64,000 nucleotides of DNA, from NCBI RefSeq assembly GCF_000764305.2, contig NW_025938055.1, forward strand, positions 329,070 to 393,069, in the 5' to 3' direction. How positions within the stretch are numbered: the stretch's first letter is position 1; every line of letters starts with the position of its first letter. The DNA is from Hyalella azteca. Lineage: Eukaryota > Arthropoda > Malacostraca > Amphipoda > Hyalellidae. A model generated the notes under the pieces. That model had not been told where the DNA came from. It was given only the letters and a program-made list of their open reading frames with translations, and made no database searches. Of this stretch, positions 9,501 to 17,350 are shown in pieces. The position numbers were made by a program, and so were the translations under genes.

Positions 9501-9947
9501 CCTTCGGCGTCCCTGAACAGCTCCCTTATTCCTACTATATCTAATTCCAGCTCTGTGACCACAGCTCGGTTCAACAGAGGACCTACGCAGAGAGAACGAA
9601 TTGTGAGGTCTTTACCTCAGGAGCCTCCGGATCCGGACATCTTGCTCTATCGACTGAAATCTTCAGGTGAGCCTTGAATAACTGTTATTTTACAGGCAAA
9701 TAATGTTGTAACGACATTAATTAAAGGTATATACCGTTTAAATAACATTTATTCCGTGTTTTTCCAACGTCAAGTGCCAAGTGGGCACTAGCTTTACTCT
9801 ATCTCCTTCTCTTTCTTACGAATCGGTAATTAAACATACAATATACAATCATTCATTTTTATTGGATTAAAACTGCTGGAATAAAGTCAGGAATAAAATA
9901 TCATAAATAAAGTAGAATTTTTTTATTTATTTTTTTCAGATGTGTGA
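479..9947 (+). CDS. Sidestep-family Ig/FN3 transmembrane receptor, 3' half of gene (span of all exons seen)
   Basis: Spliced gene with exons A 512(or 479)-659, B 3265-3395, C 5227-5534, D 6242-6436, E 7866-8270, F 9078-9666 and G 9940-9947. The conceptual product gives the end of Ig3, start of Ig4, Ig5, one FN3 domain, a membrane helix and a cytoplasmic tail. That order (five Ig, one FN3, one helix) and motifs such as CRATN, INENDDVFLDC, GTLLCWAQNDVGRQ and PGWDGGLVQSF are typical of Sidestep proteins. In Drosophila these are cell-surface partners of Beat proteins that steer motor axons and synaptic partner choice; acting at the plasma membrane here is inferred from the family. Splice phases agree at A-B (phase 1), C-D, D-E and E-F (phase 0) and F-G (phase 1). 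The start codon, signal peptide, Ig1 and Ig2 are upstream of the window, and the exon for the second half of Ig4 was not found. Exon edges are repeatedly duplicated. Which Side paralogue this is cannot be told from the sequence alone. Confidence 0.85.
512..659 (+). CDS. Exon A: C-terminal part of Ig3 of the Sidestep-like receptor
   Basis: Open frame with the cysteine and F-G strand signature of an Ig domain: VSCRATN, then LEDSVRITVL. The chosen donor is CTTT|GTGAGT at 660, which ends in phase 1. The leftover T joins the AT of exon B to make a tyrosine codon, giving ITVLYSPRVSLRL, the usual Side linker into the next Ig. The acceptor is ambiguous: CTCAG at 507-511 (exon from 512) or TTTTCATCAG ending at 478 (exon from 479) are both phase 0. 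The second has the better pyrimidine tract. Everything from 632 onward, including the donor, is repeated 20 times, so the true exon end could be any of 20 in-frame positions up to 1400. Confidence 0.75.
632..1411 (+). repeat. 39-bp tandem array, 20 copies, spanning the exon A 5' splice site
   Basis: Each unit holds 28 nt of exon A (from GAGGATAGCGTCCG to CTTT) and 11 nt of intron (GTGAGTCCTGC). Copies look identical by eye, except that the last one has an N at 1409. The unit is 13 codons (EDSVRITVLCESC) with no stop, and each copy carries a phase-1 GTGAGT donor at 660 + 39n. Units are open on both strands, so the long frames here on either strand are products of the repeat. Confidence 0.95.
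1409..1409. other. Single-N assembly join between two tandem arrays
   Basis: One undetermined base exactly between a 39-bp and a 15-bp array. Such a lone N in repeats usually marks a scaffold join of unknown length, so array sizes and the distance to exon B are uncertain. Confidence 0.7.
1411..1584. repeat. 15-bp tandem array (CGATACATAGACAAG), about 11 copies
   Basis: Simple head-to-tail array that starts directly after the single N at 1409 where the 39-bp array stops. No unique sequence separates the two arrays, so the join may be artificial. Confidence 0.95.
1585..3264 (+). other. Intron A-B, unique AT-rich sequence
   Basis: No further exon, RNA gene or obvious mobile element was seen in this stretch. 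Confidence 0.6.
3265..3395 (+). CDS. Exon B: N-terminal half of Ig4
   Basis: Acceptor TCGTCCTAG ends at 3264 and the donor AAT|GTGAGA starts at 3396. The 131-nt exon starts with two nucleotides completing a Tyr codon from exon A. It encodes SPRVSLRLSPL, then NINENDDVFLDC, then MANPAVTLLKWHHN: the A to C strands of an Ig domain with the first cysteine and the core tryptophan. It ends in phase 0, whereas exon C needs phase 1 before it, so B cannot be spliced directly to C without a frameshift. An exon carrying the second Ig4 cysteine must intervene. Confidence 0.85.
3396..5021 (+). other. Intron downstream of exon B; expected Ig4 C-terminal exon not found
   Basis: I looked for a phase 0 to phase 1 exon with the Side Ig4 pattern (Tyr-x-Cys-x-Ala-x-Asn) and saw none. 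Short open frames (3709-3960, 4231-4431) do not resemble Ig sequence. Confidence 0.5.
5022..5215 (+). pseudogene. Frameshifted duplicate of the start of exon C with downstream intron sequence
   Basis: 5022-5100 (CGTAGTCACTGTTGTGTG onward) aligns with the acceptor and first ~75 nt of exon C at 5222-5300. The peptide TSVAAENLASLHVSPD is recognisably the counterpart of NSVAEENLASLELSPD. A 2-nt length difference after the GGGA near 5040 breaks the frame between TVVCQG and that peptide. From about 5095 to 5210 the sequence resembles intron sequence at 5658-5776, so the duplicate lost the rest of the exon. It still has an AG acceptor (GTAG, ending at 5026). Confidence 0.75.
5227..5534 (+). CDS. Exon C: N-terminal half of Ig5 with a Ser/Asp-rich insert
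   Basis: Acceptor CACCGTAG ends at 5226. The exon opens with TC completing a codon, then TPVCRG, the usual linker before Side Ig5. A roughly 60-residue insert rich in Ser and Asp follows (for example SDTSDSSDTDAIDLD), before the Ig strand signature GVGVAVNITCSVDAHPKP and FTWSLNATS. NIT and NAT are potential N-glycosylation sequons. The donor CAG|GTCTCT at 5535 departs from consensus at +3 to +5 but gives phase 0, matching exon D. Reading on would give a stop within nine codons. A frameshifted relic of the start of this exon lies just upstream at about 5022-5100. Confidence 0.85.
5535..6241 (+). other. Intron C-D with a ~22-bp AT-rich array before the acceptor
   Basis: About five diverged copies of an AGATTTTATTTATCGG-type unit occupy about 6088-6192, ending 50 bp before the exon D acceptor. 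Positions 5658-5776 are the source-like copy of sequence found upstream of exon C. Confidence 0.6.
6242..6436 (+). CDS. Exon D: C-terminal half of Ig5
   Basis: Acceptor ATTTTATCGCAG ends at 6241 after a T-rich array, and the donor CCAG|GTACCA starts at 6437. The 195-nt exon is exactly 65 codons in phase 0. It begins with a basic, Ser/Thr-rich stretch (SQPADDSLRRHHQTR) and then carries the highly recognisable Side motif EFGTLLCWAQNDVGRQ followed by DPCVFQ, the F and G strands of Ig5. A second CAG at 6245-6247 could serve as an alternative acceptor, shortening the protein by two residues. The last 51 nt of the exon are duplicated downstream at 6466-6516 without a working donor. Confidence 0.88.
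6386..6545 (+). repeat. 80-bp tandem duplication of the exon D donor edge (2 copies)
   Basis: Copy 1 (6386-6465) holds the last 51 nt of exon D, its donor CCAG|GTACCA and intron sequence. Copy 2 (6466-6545) repeats this with substitutions. The donor GT has become GA (CCAGGAACG), so copy 2 cannot be used as a 5' splice site. Confidence 0.9.
6546..7689 (+). other. Intron D-E, with a fragment of a dispersed MITE-like family
   Basis: AAATAGTGACACACTTTCTG at 6565-6584 matches the start of the dispersed AGTGACAC family described at 28077, 58971 and 60165. The rest is AT-rich sequence with no exon seen. Confidence 0.5.
7690..7900 (+). repeat. 85-86-bp tandem triplication of the exon E acceptor and exon start
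   Basis: CCTCGTACAG followed by GTGGTGCCAGCAAGCACC occurs with exon-like starts at 7695, 7780 and 7866. Only the third copy opens into the full FN3 frame. Using 7695 or 7780 leads to in-frame stops, because the 85- and 86-bp offsets are not multiples of three. Confidence 0.92.
7866..8270 (+). CDS. Exon E: fibronectin type III domain
   Basis: Acceptor CGTACAG ends at 7865 and the donor TTCAG|GTCAGA starts at 8271; 405 nt, 135 codons, phase 0 at both ends. VVPASTPASVHNCTV matches the Ig5-FN3 linker of Side proteins, and LRCLPGWDGGLVQSFTLKV is the family's FN3 B-C strand signature. SPHFTVSGLAAGQEYVLQ joins VFASNARGDSSPLIV of exon F to complete the FN3 F-G strands. About 50 polar residues between TLKV and SPHF make the domain longer than a usual FN3. 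The acceptor has two upstream duplicates (exon-like starts 7695, 7780) that run into stops, and the donor has three downstream duplicates (8322, 8373, 8424). Only the 7866-8270 choice keeps the frame open into exon F. Confidence 0.9.
8257..8459 (+). repeat. 51-bp tandem array of the exon E donor edge (4 copies)
   Basis: Units start at 8257, 8308, 8359 and 8410 and each carries an exon-end-like CTTCAG (CTTTAG in copy 2) with donor GT at 8271, 8322, 8373 and 8424. Copies 3 and 4 have GTGAGA donors, closer to consensus than the GTCAGA of copy 1. The unit is 17 codons, but copy 2 places an in-frame TAG immediately before its donor, so use of copies 2-4 would truncate the protein. Confidence 0.92.
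8460..8880 (+). other. Intron E-F, unique part
   Basis: AT-rich, no features seen. Confidence 0.5.
8881..9048. repeat. 33-bp intronic tandem array, about 5 copies, next to exon F
   Basis: Diverged units of the type CCTCTGGCTCGCTATACATT with TGTGCAATACTT. The array ends about 30 bp upstream of the exon F acceptor and does not include it. Confidence 0.85.
9078..9666 (+). CDS. Exon F: end of FN3, transmembrane helix and cytoplasmic tail
   Basis: Acceptor TGTGTGCGCAG ends at 9077. The exon completes the FN3 domain (VFASNARGDSSPLIV), then a Gly/Ser linker and a hydrophobic helix from about 9207 to 9290 (MVILVVVLAILVVFGGI and on), followed by the stop-transfer RRKKEHMLR. The tail starts very acidic (DEDEEEIDDD), is Ser/Thr/Pro-rich, and ends with PDPDILLYRLKSS, which resembles the conserved DPDI element in Side tails. 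The donor TCAG|GTGAGC at 9667 leaves phase 1. If unspliced, the frame ends four codons later at a TGA (9675-9677), so the tail is nearly complete either way. Confidence 0.88.
9940..9947 (+). CDS. Exon G: probable tiny terminal coding exon
   Basis: A strong acceptor, a long T-run ending in TTTTTTCAG, ends at 9939. Joining the phase-1 end of exon F gives a GAT codon, then GTG and TGA, so the protein would end in KSSDV. That C-terminus fits the class I PDZ-ligand pattern (S/T-x-V). The evidence is the acceptor quality and phase only. Alternatives are no splicing (tail ending in SGEP) or a different downstream exon. Confidence 0.45.
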
Positions 9948-10931
9948 CTGTGGTAAACTTCTAATTGGGTTCACTCGGAAACTTCTACAGGAGAGATCTT
10001 CTTCTGTGACTTCCTCGAAACATAAATGAAAAGAAACGAGATTAGTTGAAATGTTAGATAAACTAAATAATTCCGGCCCTATTCAATAGGGTTCCTGCCC
10101 TATTCTTGATCGTATTAAAATGATTCAGAAACACTTATTATTGTTGTTTTTATATTTCCACCACTTTAATCACAATACATAATATGCTTCTTATGCGCGA
10201 ACATTAGTTCAATTCCTTTCATAAACCTTTTTTATTCGAGAAAAATCCAACTCCGCATTTGAATCCGTTCGTTGATCGCCGTTTCCCCTGTGAATAAATG
10301 TGATGATTCAAGTCGACGTTCAAATTGTGACGTGAATGAACTAAATGTAAGTTCTTATGTGCCCTAGAGCTTTTAATAGGGTAAGGAATAAATTATGATG
10401 TAAGTCAATAGATACTTTTTATTAGCCTTCTACCTTTTATGGTTAAAGCGGATGAGTATGGATGTTAATATCAAATTTGAATATCACACTGTGAGCAAAG
10501 GCTGTTGCTTCGCAATTTTTTAGTAGTAATGTTGCCTTGAAAGGTTAACTTAAAATTACACACAAGGTTGTCATCACAGATGTCAGAAGGAAAAATATCC
10601 GCCCTTGACATTTTTCACGGAGGAATGGTCAGAATATCAGTGCTTTAATTATTAATGACGTTGAAAGTCGGCTTATGTGGAACTTCTACGAATACGAGAT
10701 TGCGTGTTGCAAAAAAACTCACAAGCAAAGCAATTATACTCCGGTTCACTGTGGGAATATTTTGATTGGTGCTGAATCTTAACTGCTACAATGAAATTAT
10801 TGTTGGTTCTTGTGTATTGAATAAAATGACAGTAAGTTGTACTTCAATGACATGAGTTTTGGCGGAACGGATTGTGTTAGTCGTGGAGAGTTAAGCATTC
10901 AAGAGCGAGTAAGTACTTTATGTCCAATTAT
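9948..10931 (+). other. Probable 3' untranslated region, then intergenic DNA
   Basis: No coding signal follows the exon G stop. Candidate poly(A) signals AATAAA lie at 10293-10298, 10387-10392 and 10820-10825. I cannot decide which is used. The first satellite of the intergenic region starts at 10932. Confidence 0.35.
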
Positions 10932-11240
10932 CGATTACCGGCTAGTGGAAGCATACGGCCCTGAGTAGCGATTACCGGCTAGTGGAAGCATACGGCCCTG
11001 AGTAGCGATTACCGGCTAGTGGAAGCATACGGCCCTGAGTAGCGATTACCGGCTAGTGGAAGCATAAGGCTCTGAGCAGTGATTACCAACTAATGGAAAC
11101 ATACGGCCCTGAGTAGCCATTACCGGCTAGTGGAAGCATACAGCCCTGAGTAGCCATTACCGGCTAGTGGAAGCATACGGCCCTGAGTAGCCATTACCAG
11201 CTAGTGTATGTATACGGCCCTCAAGAGCGATTACTGCTAT
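10932..11240. repeat. 37-bp tandem array, about 8 copies
   Basis: Unit starts CGATTACCGGCTAGTGGAAG; later copies show substitutions (CCATTACC, CTAATGGAAAC). No coding content. Confidence 0.95.
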
Positions 11241-11802
11241 TGAAGTTTTATGGTTCAGGTGCCATCAGTCGCAATTCGAGCGAAGATGCAGGCTGATAGC
11301 TGCACTAAAAAAAACTTTAGAATGGATACGGAATATTTCATAATAAAAATAGAATATTGCTTACATTCTGGAAACGGGATGCACCAGATTACATGGCTGC
11401 CGTTGCTGACAGCAAAGTGGCTTTTACTCCTGAAATAAAATTTTGAGCGTTTTCCGCGATTATTATCTTAAAGAAACAAATAAAGCGAAAAAATTGTTGC
11501 CAAGAACAATCAGATACAAGGAAAGGAAATTCCAAGGTAATCATGGCGTAAGTTAGGTAGGAACATAATTTTTACCATGCAAAATCTGGTTTATCTGAAG
11601 TTCAGGCATAGGCACGCATAGTTGAACTTTTTTATAACGAACGTATGATTAGAAGCGCGCAATAACAAACAGTCTCCTAATTTTTTAAACAATATGCATG
11701 CAATTTCACATCAGGTGTCACTTGCGAGTGCAGGAGGGGCAATAAATCATGCAGTTTCTTGCGCCTCGTCACTCAATGAACGCTTGCGCAATTAATGAAC
11801 AC
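11241..11802. other. Intergenic, no feature seen
   Basis: Unique AT-rich sequence between two satellites. The 62-residue frame at 11250-11438 has no recognisable similarity. Confidence 0.5.
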
Positions 11803-11922
11803 ATTGCGTGTTAGCAGCACGTTTGTACACGCAGTGCGTGTTAGCAGCACGTTTGTACACGCAGTGCGTGTTAGCAGCACGTTTGTACACGCAATGCGTG
11901 TTAGCAGCACGCTTGTATACGC
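11803..11922. repeat. 30-bp tandem array, 4 copies
   Basis: Unit TTAGCAGCACGTTTGTACAC plus GCAGTGCGTG. It stops abruptly at the adapter at 11923. Confidence 0.95.
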
Positions 11923-11960
11923 CTGTCTCTTATACACATCTAGATGTGTATAAGAGACAG
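11923..11960. other. Embedded Tn5/Nextera mate-pair junction adapter (sequencing artefact)
   Basis: CTGTCTCTTATACACATCT followed directly by its reverse complement: the 19-bp Tn5 mosaic end in both orientations, the known Nextera mate-pair circularisation junction. It is not genomic. Sequences on its two sides were ends of one library fragment and need not be adjacent in the genome. Translation across it gives the artefact peptide VSYTHLDVYKRQ. Confidence 0.98.
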
Positions 11961-11988
11961 CAGCAAGCGTCTGCTGCTCAACGTCAAC

Positions 11989-11989
11989 N
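11989..11989. other. Single-N assembly join
   Basis: Lone N 29 bp after the adapter and just before the 18-bp array. It marks an uncertain join. Confidence 0.7.
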
Positions 11990-12083
11990 GCAGCAAGTGA
12001 TAATCATGCAGCAAGTGATAATCATGCAGCAAGTGATAATCATGCAGCAAGTGATAATCATGCAGCAAGTGATAATCATGCAA
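11990..12083. repeat. 18-bp tandem array (GCAGCAAGTGATAATCAT), 5 copies
   Basis: Near-perfect head-to-tail units directly after the N at 11989. Confidence 0.95.
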
Positions 12084-12559
12084 GTCTGCTCATGTCAAAT
12101 AATGACCCGTGAAGACGTCGGCTGTAGCTCCGTGTCTGCACTAAGCATCATGCGATAAGCGGACAAGTTTGATTGTTTTCGTGACGGGCGTCGTTAACTG
12201 ATAACTGAATGACTTATCGGCAACAATTATTAAAGCACGTCATGCCGGTTAGTGTTGTGAGTAGAAGAAAATTGAGCTTCTTTCTTTAATTTTTCCCAGT
12301 CAAACGGAGCAAAAAAATTTAAGACCTATTCCAATATTTCATTATGATAAGACTACAAAATTTCTTCGAAGGCCAAAAGGAGTCACCCAGAAATACGCTT
12401 TATTAAAATTTTCCCGATAAGTAAAAAGACTTTATGCGCAAACCATTTTACTCTGACAAATTACTTACACCTATGAGAATTTGTTGAGTTTTTCTACTAT
12501 TTATAATTCTCGTGGGAATCGTTGGTGCTGAATGAGGCTGCACAGCCTGACTATACCAG

Positions 12560-13741
12560 TGCACGATGATGTTACCAGTGCACAGCCATCACTCTCAAAG
12601 AAATGAGAAATTTTGTCCTAACAGCGACGCTCATTTTTCTTTTGTTTGGCCCCGCCCTGATTCAGTTTCACAACGTGTGTTTTAGTCCTGCGCGCAGAAA
12701 GTGTCACTATTTACACAATGTGATTAATTATTTTTCCTAAGTTTCCCTTTTTTCGACAATAATGTTGAGCTCTCGTGCGTGATATGGTACCGTTGAATTG
12801 CGTGTCAACGCGCACGATGAGGCGGCAAATTGAGTAAATTTAATTTTTTTTGTATCAAAAGATTAGGTTCAGGTCTATTAAAAGTCTATTCAATTAAAAA
12901 AACGGGATTCACTTTCTAAAATAGTATATAATTTTTATACTAATGAAAATGAAGAAAACTAAGGGATGCACGGACCCAATCTAGTGAATTTTTTACAACT
13001 TGCGTCATGGCTAAAATCTGCGCGACGCGTTCTATTTAGCGTATGCTGCAAACAGTTGACCATTTATCTCCTCATCATCAATTTTTAACAACATTAGAAA
13101 AATTTTGGTAAGTTCAAACTGCTCTTAACAAAATAGCGTAATTTTCATGAATAAACCCAGCACAAAAAATAGCAACATACGACAGTTCGATTTTTCTGGG
13201 AACATCATCAGCCGACCGACCTCCTCGGGTTCTTTGAGGGCTCAGGAGGTTACCGGGTTTGTTGGAGCTGCTGCGTGCAGATAAACCCTCACAACCCTCG
13301 AAATCCTGAAGACCGTATGAACCCTCGGAGCCATGAGAGCCCTCGCAACTCTTGGAACTCTTGGAACCCTATAAATAATCGGAACCCGTGTAAGACCTGA
13401 GAGCCCTCAATACACTTAGAAACCTTGGAACCCTCGGAACCCTCGGAACCCTCTAAAACATCGGAACCCTAAGAACCCTCAGAACACCTGAAGCCTTCAT
13501 ATCCCTCACAATTCACCACTCAGAGCTTTGGAAACCTCGGAACTTTCAAACGCTCTGAACGCATTTTTTCCTCTGAATCATCGGAACCCTCGAAACCCTA
13601 GGAGCGTTTGGAAACCTCGAGACACTTGAAACCCGCAGAACCCTCGGATGCCTCATAACCTCATGGCGACACTTCATCGACAAAACGGTTCAATAGATCG
13701 AGGGGACGCAATGTAGCGTGTTATTCCTGATGGCAGACATC
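12560..13741. repeat. Segmental duplication S1 (partner 13842-15250)
   Basis: S1 and S2 align over most of their length, from GCACGATGATGTTACCAGTG to GGCAGACATCGG, with scattered substitutions and indels. About 100 bp around 13217-13315 is missing from S2. S1 has no SINE, so it shows the empty site near 13000 (ACTTGCGTCATGGCTAAAAT). Positions 13250-13660 are a degenerate array of about 9-12-bp GAACCCTCG-type units. The start (about 12590-12721) is a reverse copy of the AGTGACAC MITE-like family. Confidence 0.9.
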
Positions 13742-13860
13742 GGAGTGCACGATGATGTTACCAGTGCATGATGATGTTACCAGTGCATGATGATGTTACC
13801 AGTGCATGATGATGTTACCAGTGCATGATGATGTTGCCAGTGCACGATGATGTTACTAGT
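13742..13860. repeat. 19-bp tandem array between S1 and S2, about 6 copies
   Basis: Unit CAGTGCATGATGATGTTAC. The first and last copies read GCACGATG and match the S-block start, so the array may have grown from the duplication junction. Confidence 0.9.
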
Positions 13861-15250
13861 GCACACCCATCACTTGCACTCAAAAAAATGAGGGACTTTG
13901 TCCTAACAGCGACGTACATTTTGCTACTGTATTGTCCCATCCTGAGTCAGGTACACAACATGTGTTTTAGTTCTGCGCTCCGAAAGTGTCGCTATTTACA
14001 AAATGTGATTATTTATTTTTCTTGAGTTTCCCTTTTTTCGACAATAATGTTGAGCTCTCGTGCGTGATATGGTATCGTTGAATTGCGTGTCAGCACGTAC
14101 GATGAGGCGGCAAGTTGAGTAAACTTAATTTTTTTTGTATCAAAAGACCAGGTTCAGGTTTATCAAAAGTCTATTCAATCAAAAAAAAGGGACTCTCTTT
14201 TTTAAATAATATCTGATTTTTATACTAATGTGAATGAAGAAAACGATGGGATGCACGGACCCAATCTAGAATTTTTTTACAACTTTTGTCCCAGTGGTTA
14301 CAGTGGTTACAGTTCAGTGTAACCACTGGCCCAGTGGTTACAGTTCAGAGTACCAAGATTGGGGCAGAGAGGCGCGGGTTCGATCCCAGCTCTGTGCGCC
14401 AGTTTCTGGTCAGAATCGGCAAGGAGGCCGGGCGGTTAAGCACAGCAGAATTGTAGCAGTACGTTGCGAGTTCGAGACCCGCAAAATGCTGTGAATGTTC
14501 TGCGATGTTGAGAATCGGCGACAGGCCTACGGCCTAATAAACGCTGAAACCGCTATTATTATTATTATTATTATTATGAGTAAAATCTGCGCTACGTGTT
14601 TTTCGTATCCTGCGAACAGACGACCATTTATCTTCTCATCGTCAATTTTCAATAACATTAGAAAAATTTTGGTAAGTTCAAACTGTTCTGAACAAAATAA
14701 ACAAAATATCGTAATTTTCATGAATAAACCCAGCAGAAAAAATAGCAAAATGAGGCAGTTCGATTTTTCTGGGAACATCATCAGCCGACTGACCTCTCCT
14801 CGAAGCCCTGAAGACCGTAAGAACCCTTGGAGCCATGATCGAGAGCCCTCGCAACCCTTGGAACTCTTGGAACCCTCAGAACCCTAGGAACCCTATAAAA
14901 CATCGGAACCCTGAGAACCCTGAGAACTCTCAGTACCCTTAGAAACCGTGGAACCCTCTAAACCATCGGAACCCTGAGGACCCTCAGAACACCTGAAGCC
15001 TTCAGATCCTTCACAATTCACAACTCTGAACTTTTGGAAACCTCGGAACTTTCAAACGCTCTGAACGCATGGTTTCCTCGGAACCATCGTAACCCTCGAA
15101 ACCCTAGGAGCGTTTAGAAACCTCGAGACACTCGAAACCCTCAGAACCCTCGGATGCCTCATAACCTCATGGCGACACTTCATCGACAAAACGGTTCAAT
15201 AGATCGAGGGGACGCAATGTAGCGTGTTATTCCTGATGGCAGACATCGGT
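13842..15250. repeat. Segmental duplication S2 (partner 12560-13741)
   Basis: Second copy of the S block, carrying the SINE insertion at about 14290-14577 and a matching degenerate GAACCCT-type array at about 14800-15160. Confidence 0.9.
14290..14577 (+). mobile_element. Dimeric tRNA-derived SINE with (ATT)n tail
   Basis: Two tRNA-like halves in series. The first has box A TGGCCCAGTGG (14327-14337) and box B GGTTCGATCCC (14377-14387). The second has box A-like GGCCGGGCGGTTA (14426-14438) and box B GAGTTCGAGACCC (14468-14480). The element ends in an (ATT)n tail at 14554-14577. Comparison with S1 shows it was inserted after, or lost before fixation from, one duplicate. A palindromic CAGTGGTTACAG stretch precedes the first half, so the exact 5' end is uncertain. 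Confidence 0.82.
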
Positions 15251-15316
15251 TACAGTGTTATTCCTGATGGCAGACATCGGTTACAGTGTTATTCCTGATG
15301 GCAGACATCGGTTACA
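15222..15316. repeat. 31-bp tandem array, 3 copies, at the end of S2
   Basis: Unit GTTATTCCTGATGGCAGACA plus TCGGTTACAGT. It extends the S-block end sequence. Confidence 0.9.
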
Positions 15317-15627
15317 ATCAAGCATCGTAAGGACATGTTTGTGCTTGTCGAATTCTTGTGTTTGTACGAACAATGAATGCGATGCGAAAATGTACATAAA
15401 AAATTGAAAAGAGTTGTTCATTTTTATTTGTTCTATCAGATACACAGTCAATTGCTGAAAATACGCCTACAAAACCTCGAAAAATAATCCTGAAAAGCAA
15501 AATTATTATAACTGTTCGTGTGTTAATTGAAATCCTCTCTGAATCAGTTCACAGTAATGGCTAGTTTCCTGCAAATATTTTCAACCGAGTTGATCGAGTC
15601 ACTGTTATGGAATATTTTGGTAATTTT
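15317..15627. other. Unique sequence, no feature seen
   Basis: No coding or repeat signal recognised. Confidence 0.5.
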
Positions 15628-15795
15628 TTGCGTATTTTCTCATTTATGGAAAAAATGCACTATTGTGCTCGTCATGTCCGTCCTTCCGTCTGTCCGTATG
15701 TCCGTCTGTCCGTCCGTCTGTTCCTGACTTCACGTTTTCGTCGACGAGCAAATGCGCTCTCTGTCACTCACTGCAGTGAGTACCGAGTTATATTT
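15628..15795 (+). mobile_element. (GTCY)n-bearing MITE/Helitron-like element, copy 1
   Basis: Same layout as the copies at 42765, 45681 and 50893: GCGTATTTTCTCATTTATGG, then ATTGTGCTCGTCATG, a (GTCC/GTCT)n run at about 15678-15722, TGACTTCACGTTTTC, AAATGCGCTCTCTGTCACTC, CTGCAGTGAGTACCGAG and a T-rich end. Confidence 0.8.
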
Positions 15796-15844
15796 TATTA
15801 ATCATATGAAGGGACGTGGTTGCCAGAAGAGAGCAGCGGCTATA

Positions 15845-15957
15845 TAAAAGCGTTGTCTAACGTTGTCACAGCGCGTTATGAAGCGGTCACGGCAGACCAA
15901 CGCTGTCACGGCGCGTTATGAAGCGGTCACGGCAGACCAACGCTGTCACGGCGCGAT
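15845..15957. repeat. 40-bp tandem array, about 2.7 copies
   Basis: Unit CTGTCACGGCGCGTTATGAA plus GCGGTCACGGCAGACCAACG. Confidence 0.92.
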
Positions 15958-17162
15958 TAAATTTCCAATTTATGGTCAGCAGGTATTTTTTTGTGCTCGT
16001 CCATCGCCCCGTTTTTCGCCATATACAGTTAACGCTTTTGTTAATCACTCGCGGGCAAGATAAATGAACTACCCTCGCACCCCGCAATAAAGGGTCACTG
16101 CTCTATGAAAAATGAGGGTAGCTCAGTTGAGGGGCAGGTTTATCTTTATGATATCAGCAGCCATGAGCGCAGCACGGAGTTCAAGATACATAAAGGAAGG
16201 TGGCACACATATTGAAAAGAAACTCCATGGAGACAAATGTAGGTAGTAGAAAGTGGAAAATATTACTAAAAAGGGTGCATATCTATTCAGCTTTCTAGCT
16301 CCAGTATGTGCACATGAACCATTAATTAATTCATACCGAGATGGACTGAATGTTCCATATGCTGCGATGATAACAACTAACCGATCAGGCATCTGACGTT
16401 GAAATAACCTTAATGCATCGTTGTTTCAATAAATGTAAATGGTAATCAACGTAGTATCAACGCCATTTGCCTGGATTGCAGGTTGTAATCACCTGCCCCG
16501 GTGCGGCAAATATGATATGGTATGGTCTGTCTATTTTTCAGTGGATATTTTGCTAGTCTTTAATTCATATACCGATATCAGAATTCAGACTAAATATGAG
16601 CGTATTCATTGTCGTTTTTTCCTTCGTTTATAGATAAGATGAAATTAATCGGTGAATATGTGAGTAGATCATCCATCCAAAAAAGATCATCCCAAAATTT
16701 AGTCAACGATGTCCATATTATTCGATTTCCGGAGAATAGTCTGTGTTTGATTTAATAAGAGATTAACAATCAATCACACGCTTTGGCAAGGAACGAAATT
16801 AGATGAAAAAATATTATCAAATATAAATAATGAAAATATTTCCACCTTCGCTAAAACTGATTTTCGAGCAAGTTATCGTCGTTTCCAACGATATTTATTG
16901 TATTTTACGGCGAATACTTTAGTAAACACTTTTAGTGGAAATGAACAAACAAAATGATTGCACTAATAAAAAATTTAAAATGAAGACAATAAAATACTAG
17001 ATACGTACCTTCATTTCCCTACATTACAAATTTGCATTACATATACCGATAATTTCTCCCTTGGTCGATCCCATCCTAAGCTTAAGCTCTCCATCCTTGT
17101 ATCCTTGGTCTGCCTTTGATTGAAGTCATCATGCGAGTTGAAAGAGGGGATATAAACAAAGG
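15958..17162. other. Unique AT-rich sequence, no feature seen
   Basis: No coding similarity, RNA gene or repeat recognised. Confidence 0.5.
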
Positions 17163-17350
17163 GAGAGACTGGCAAGAGTTGGCGTTGGAAGTTATTGGAT
17201 AGGCGAAACATGTAGGGACAGAGAGATAGGAAGAGAAGGCGAGAGTGACAAGAGTTGGCGTTAGAAGTTATTGGATAGGCGGAACATGTAAGGACAGAGA
17301 GATAGGAAGAGAAGGAGAGAGTGGCAAGAGTTGGCGTTGGAGGGAATTGG
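17163..17350. repeat. About 77-bp tandem array, 2.4 copies
   Basis: Units start at 17163, 17241 and 17317 (GAGAGTGGCAAGAGTTGGCG). The 139-residue reverse-strand frame across it is repetitive and not gene-like. Confidence 0.9.

Noticed and set aside
11808..12158. 116-residue frame containing VSYTHLDVYKRQ
   Set aside because: That peptide is the translation of the Nextera junction adapter, a known database contaminant.
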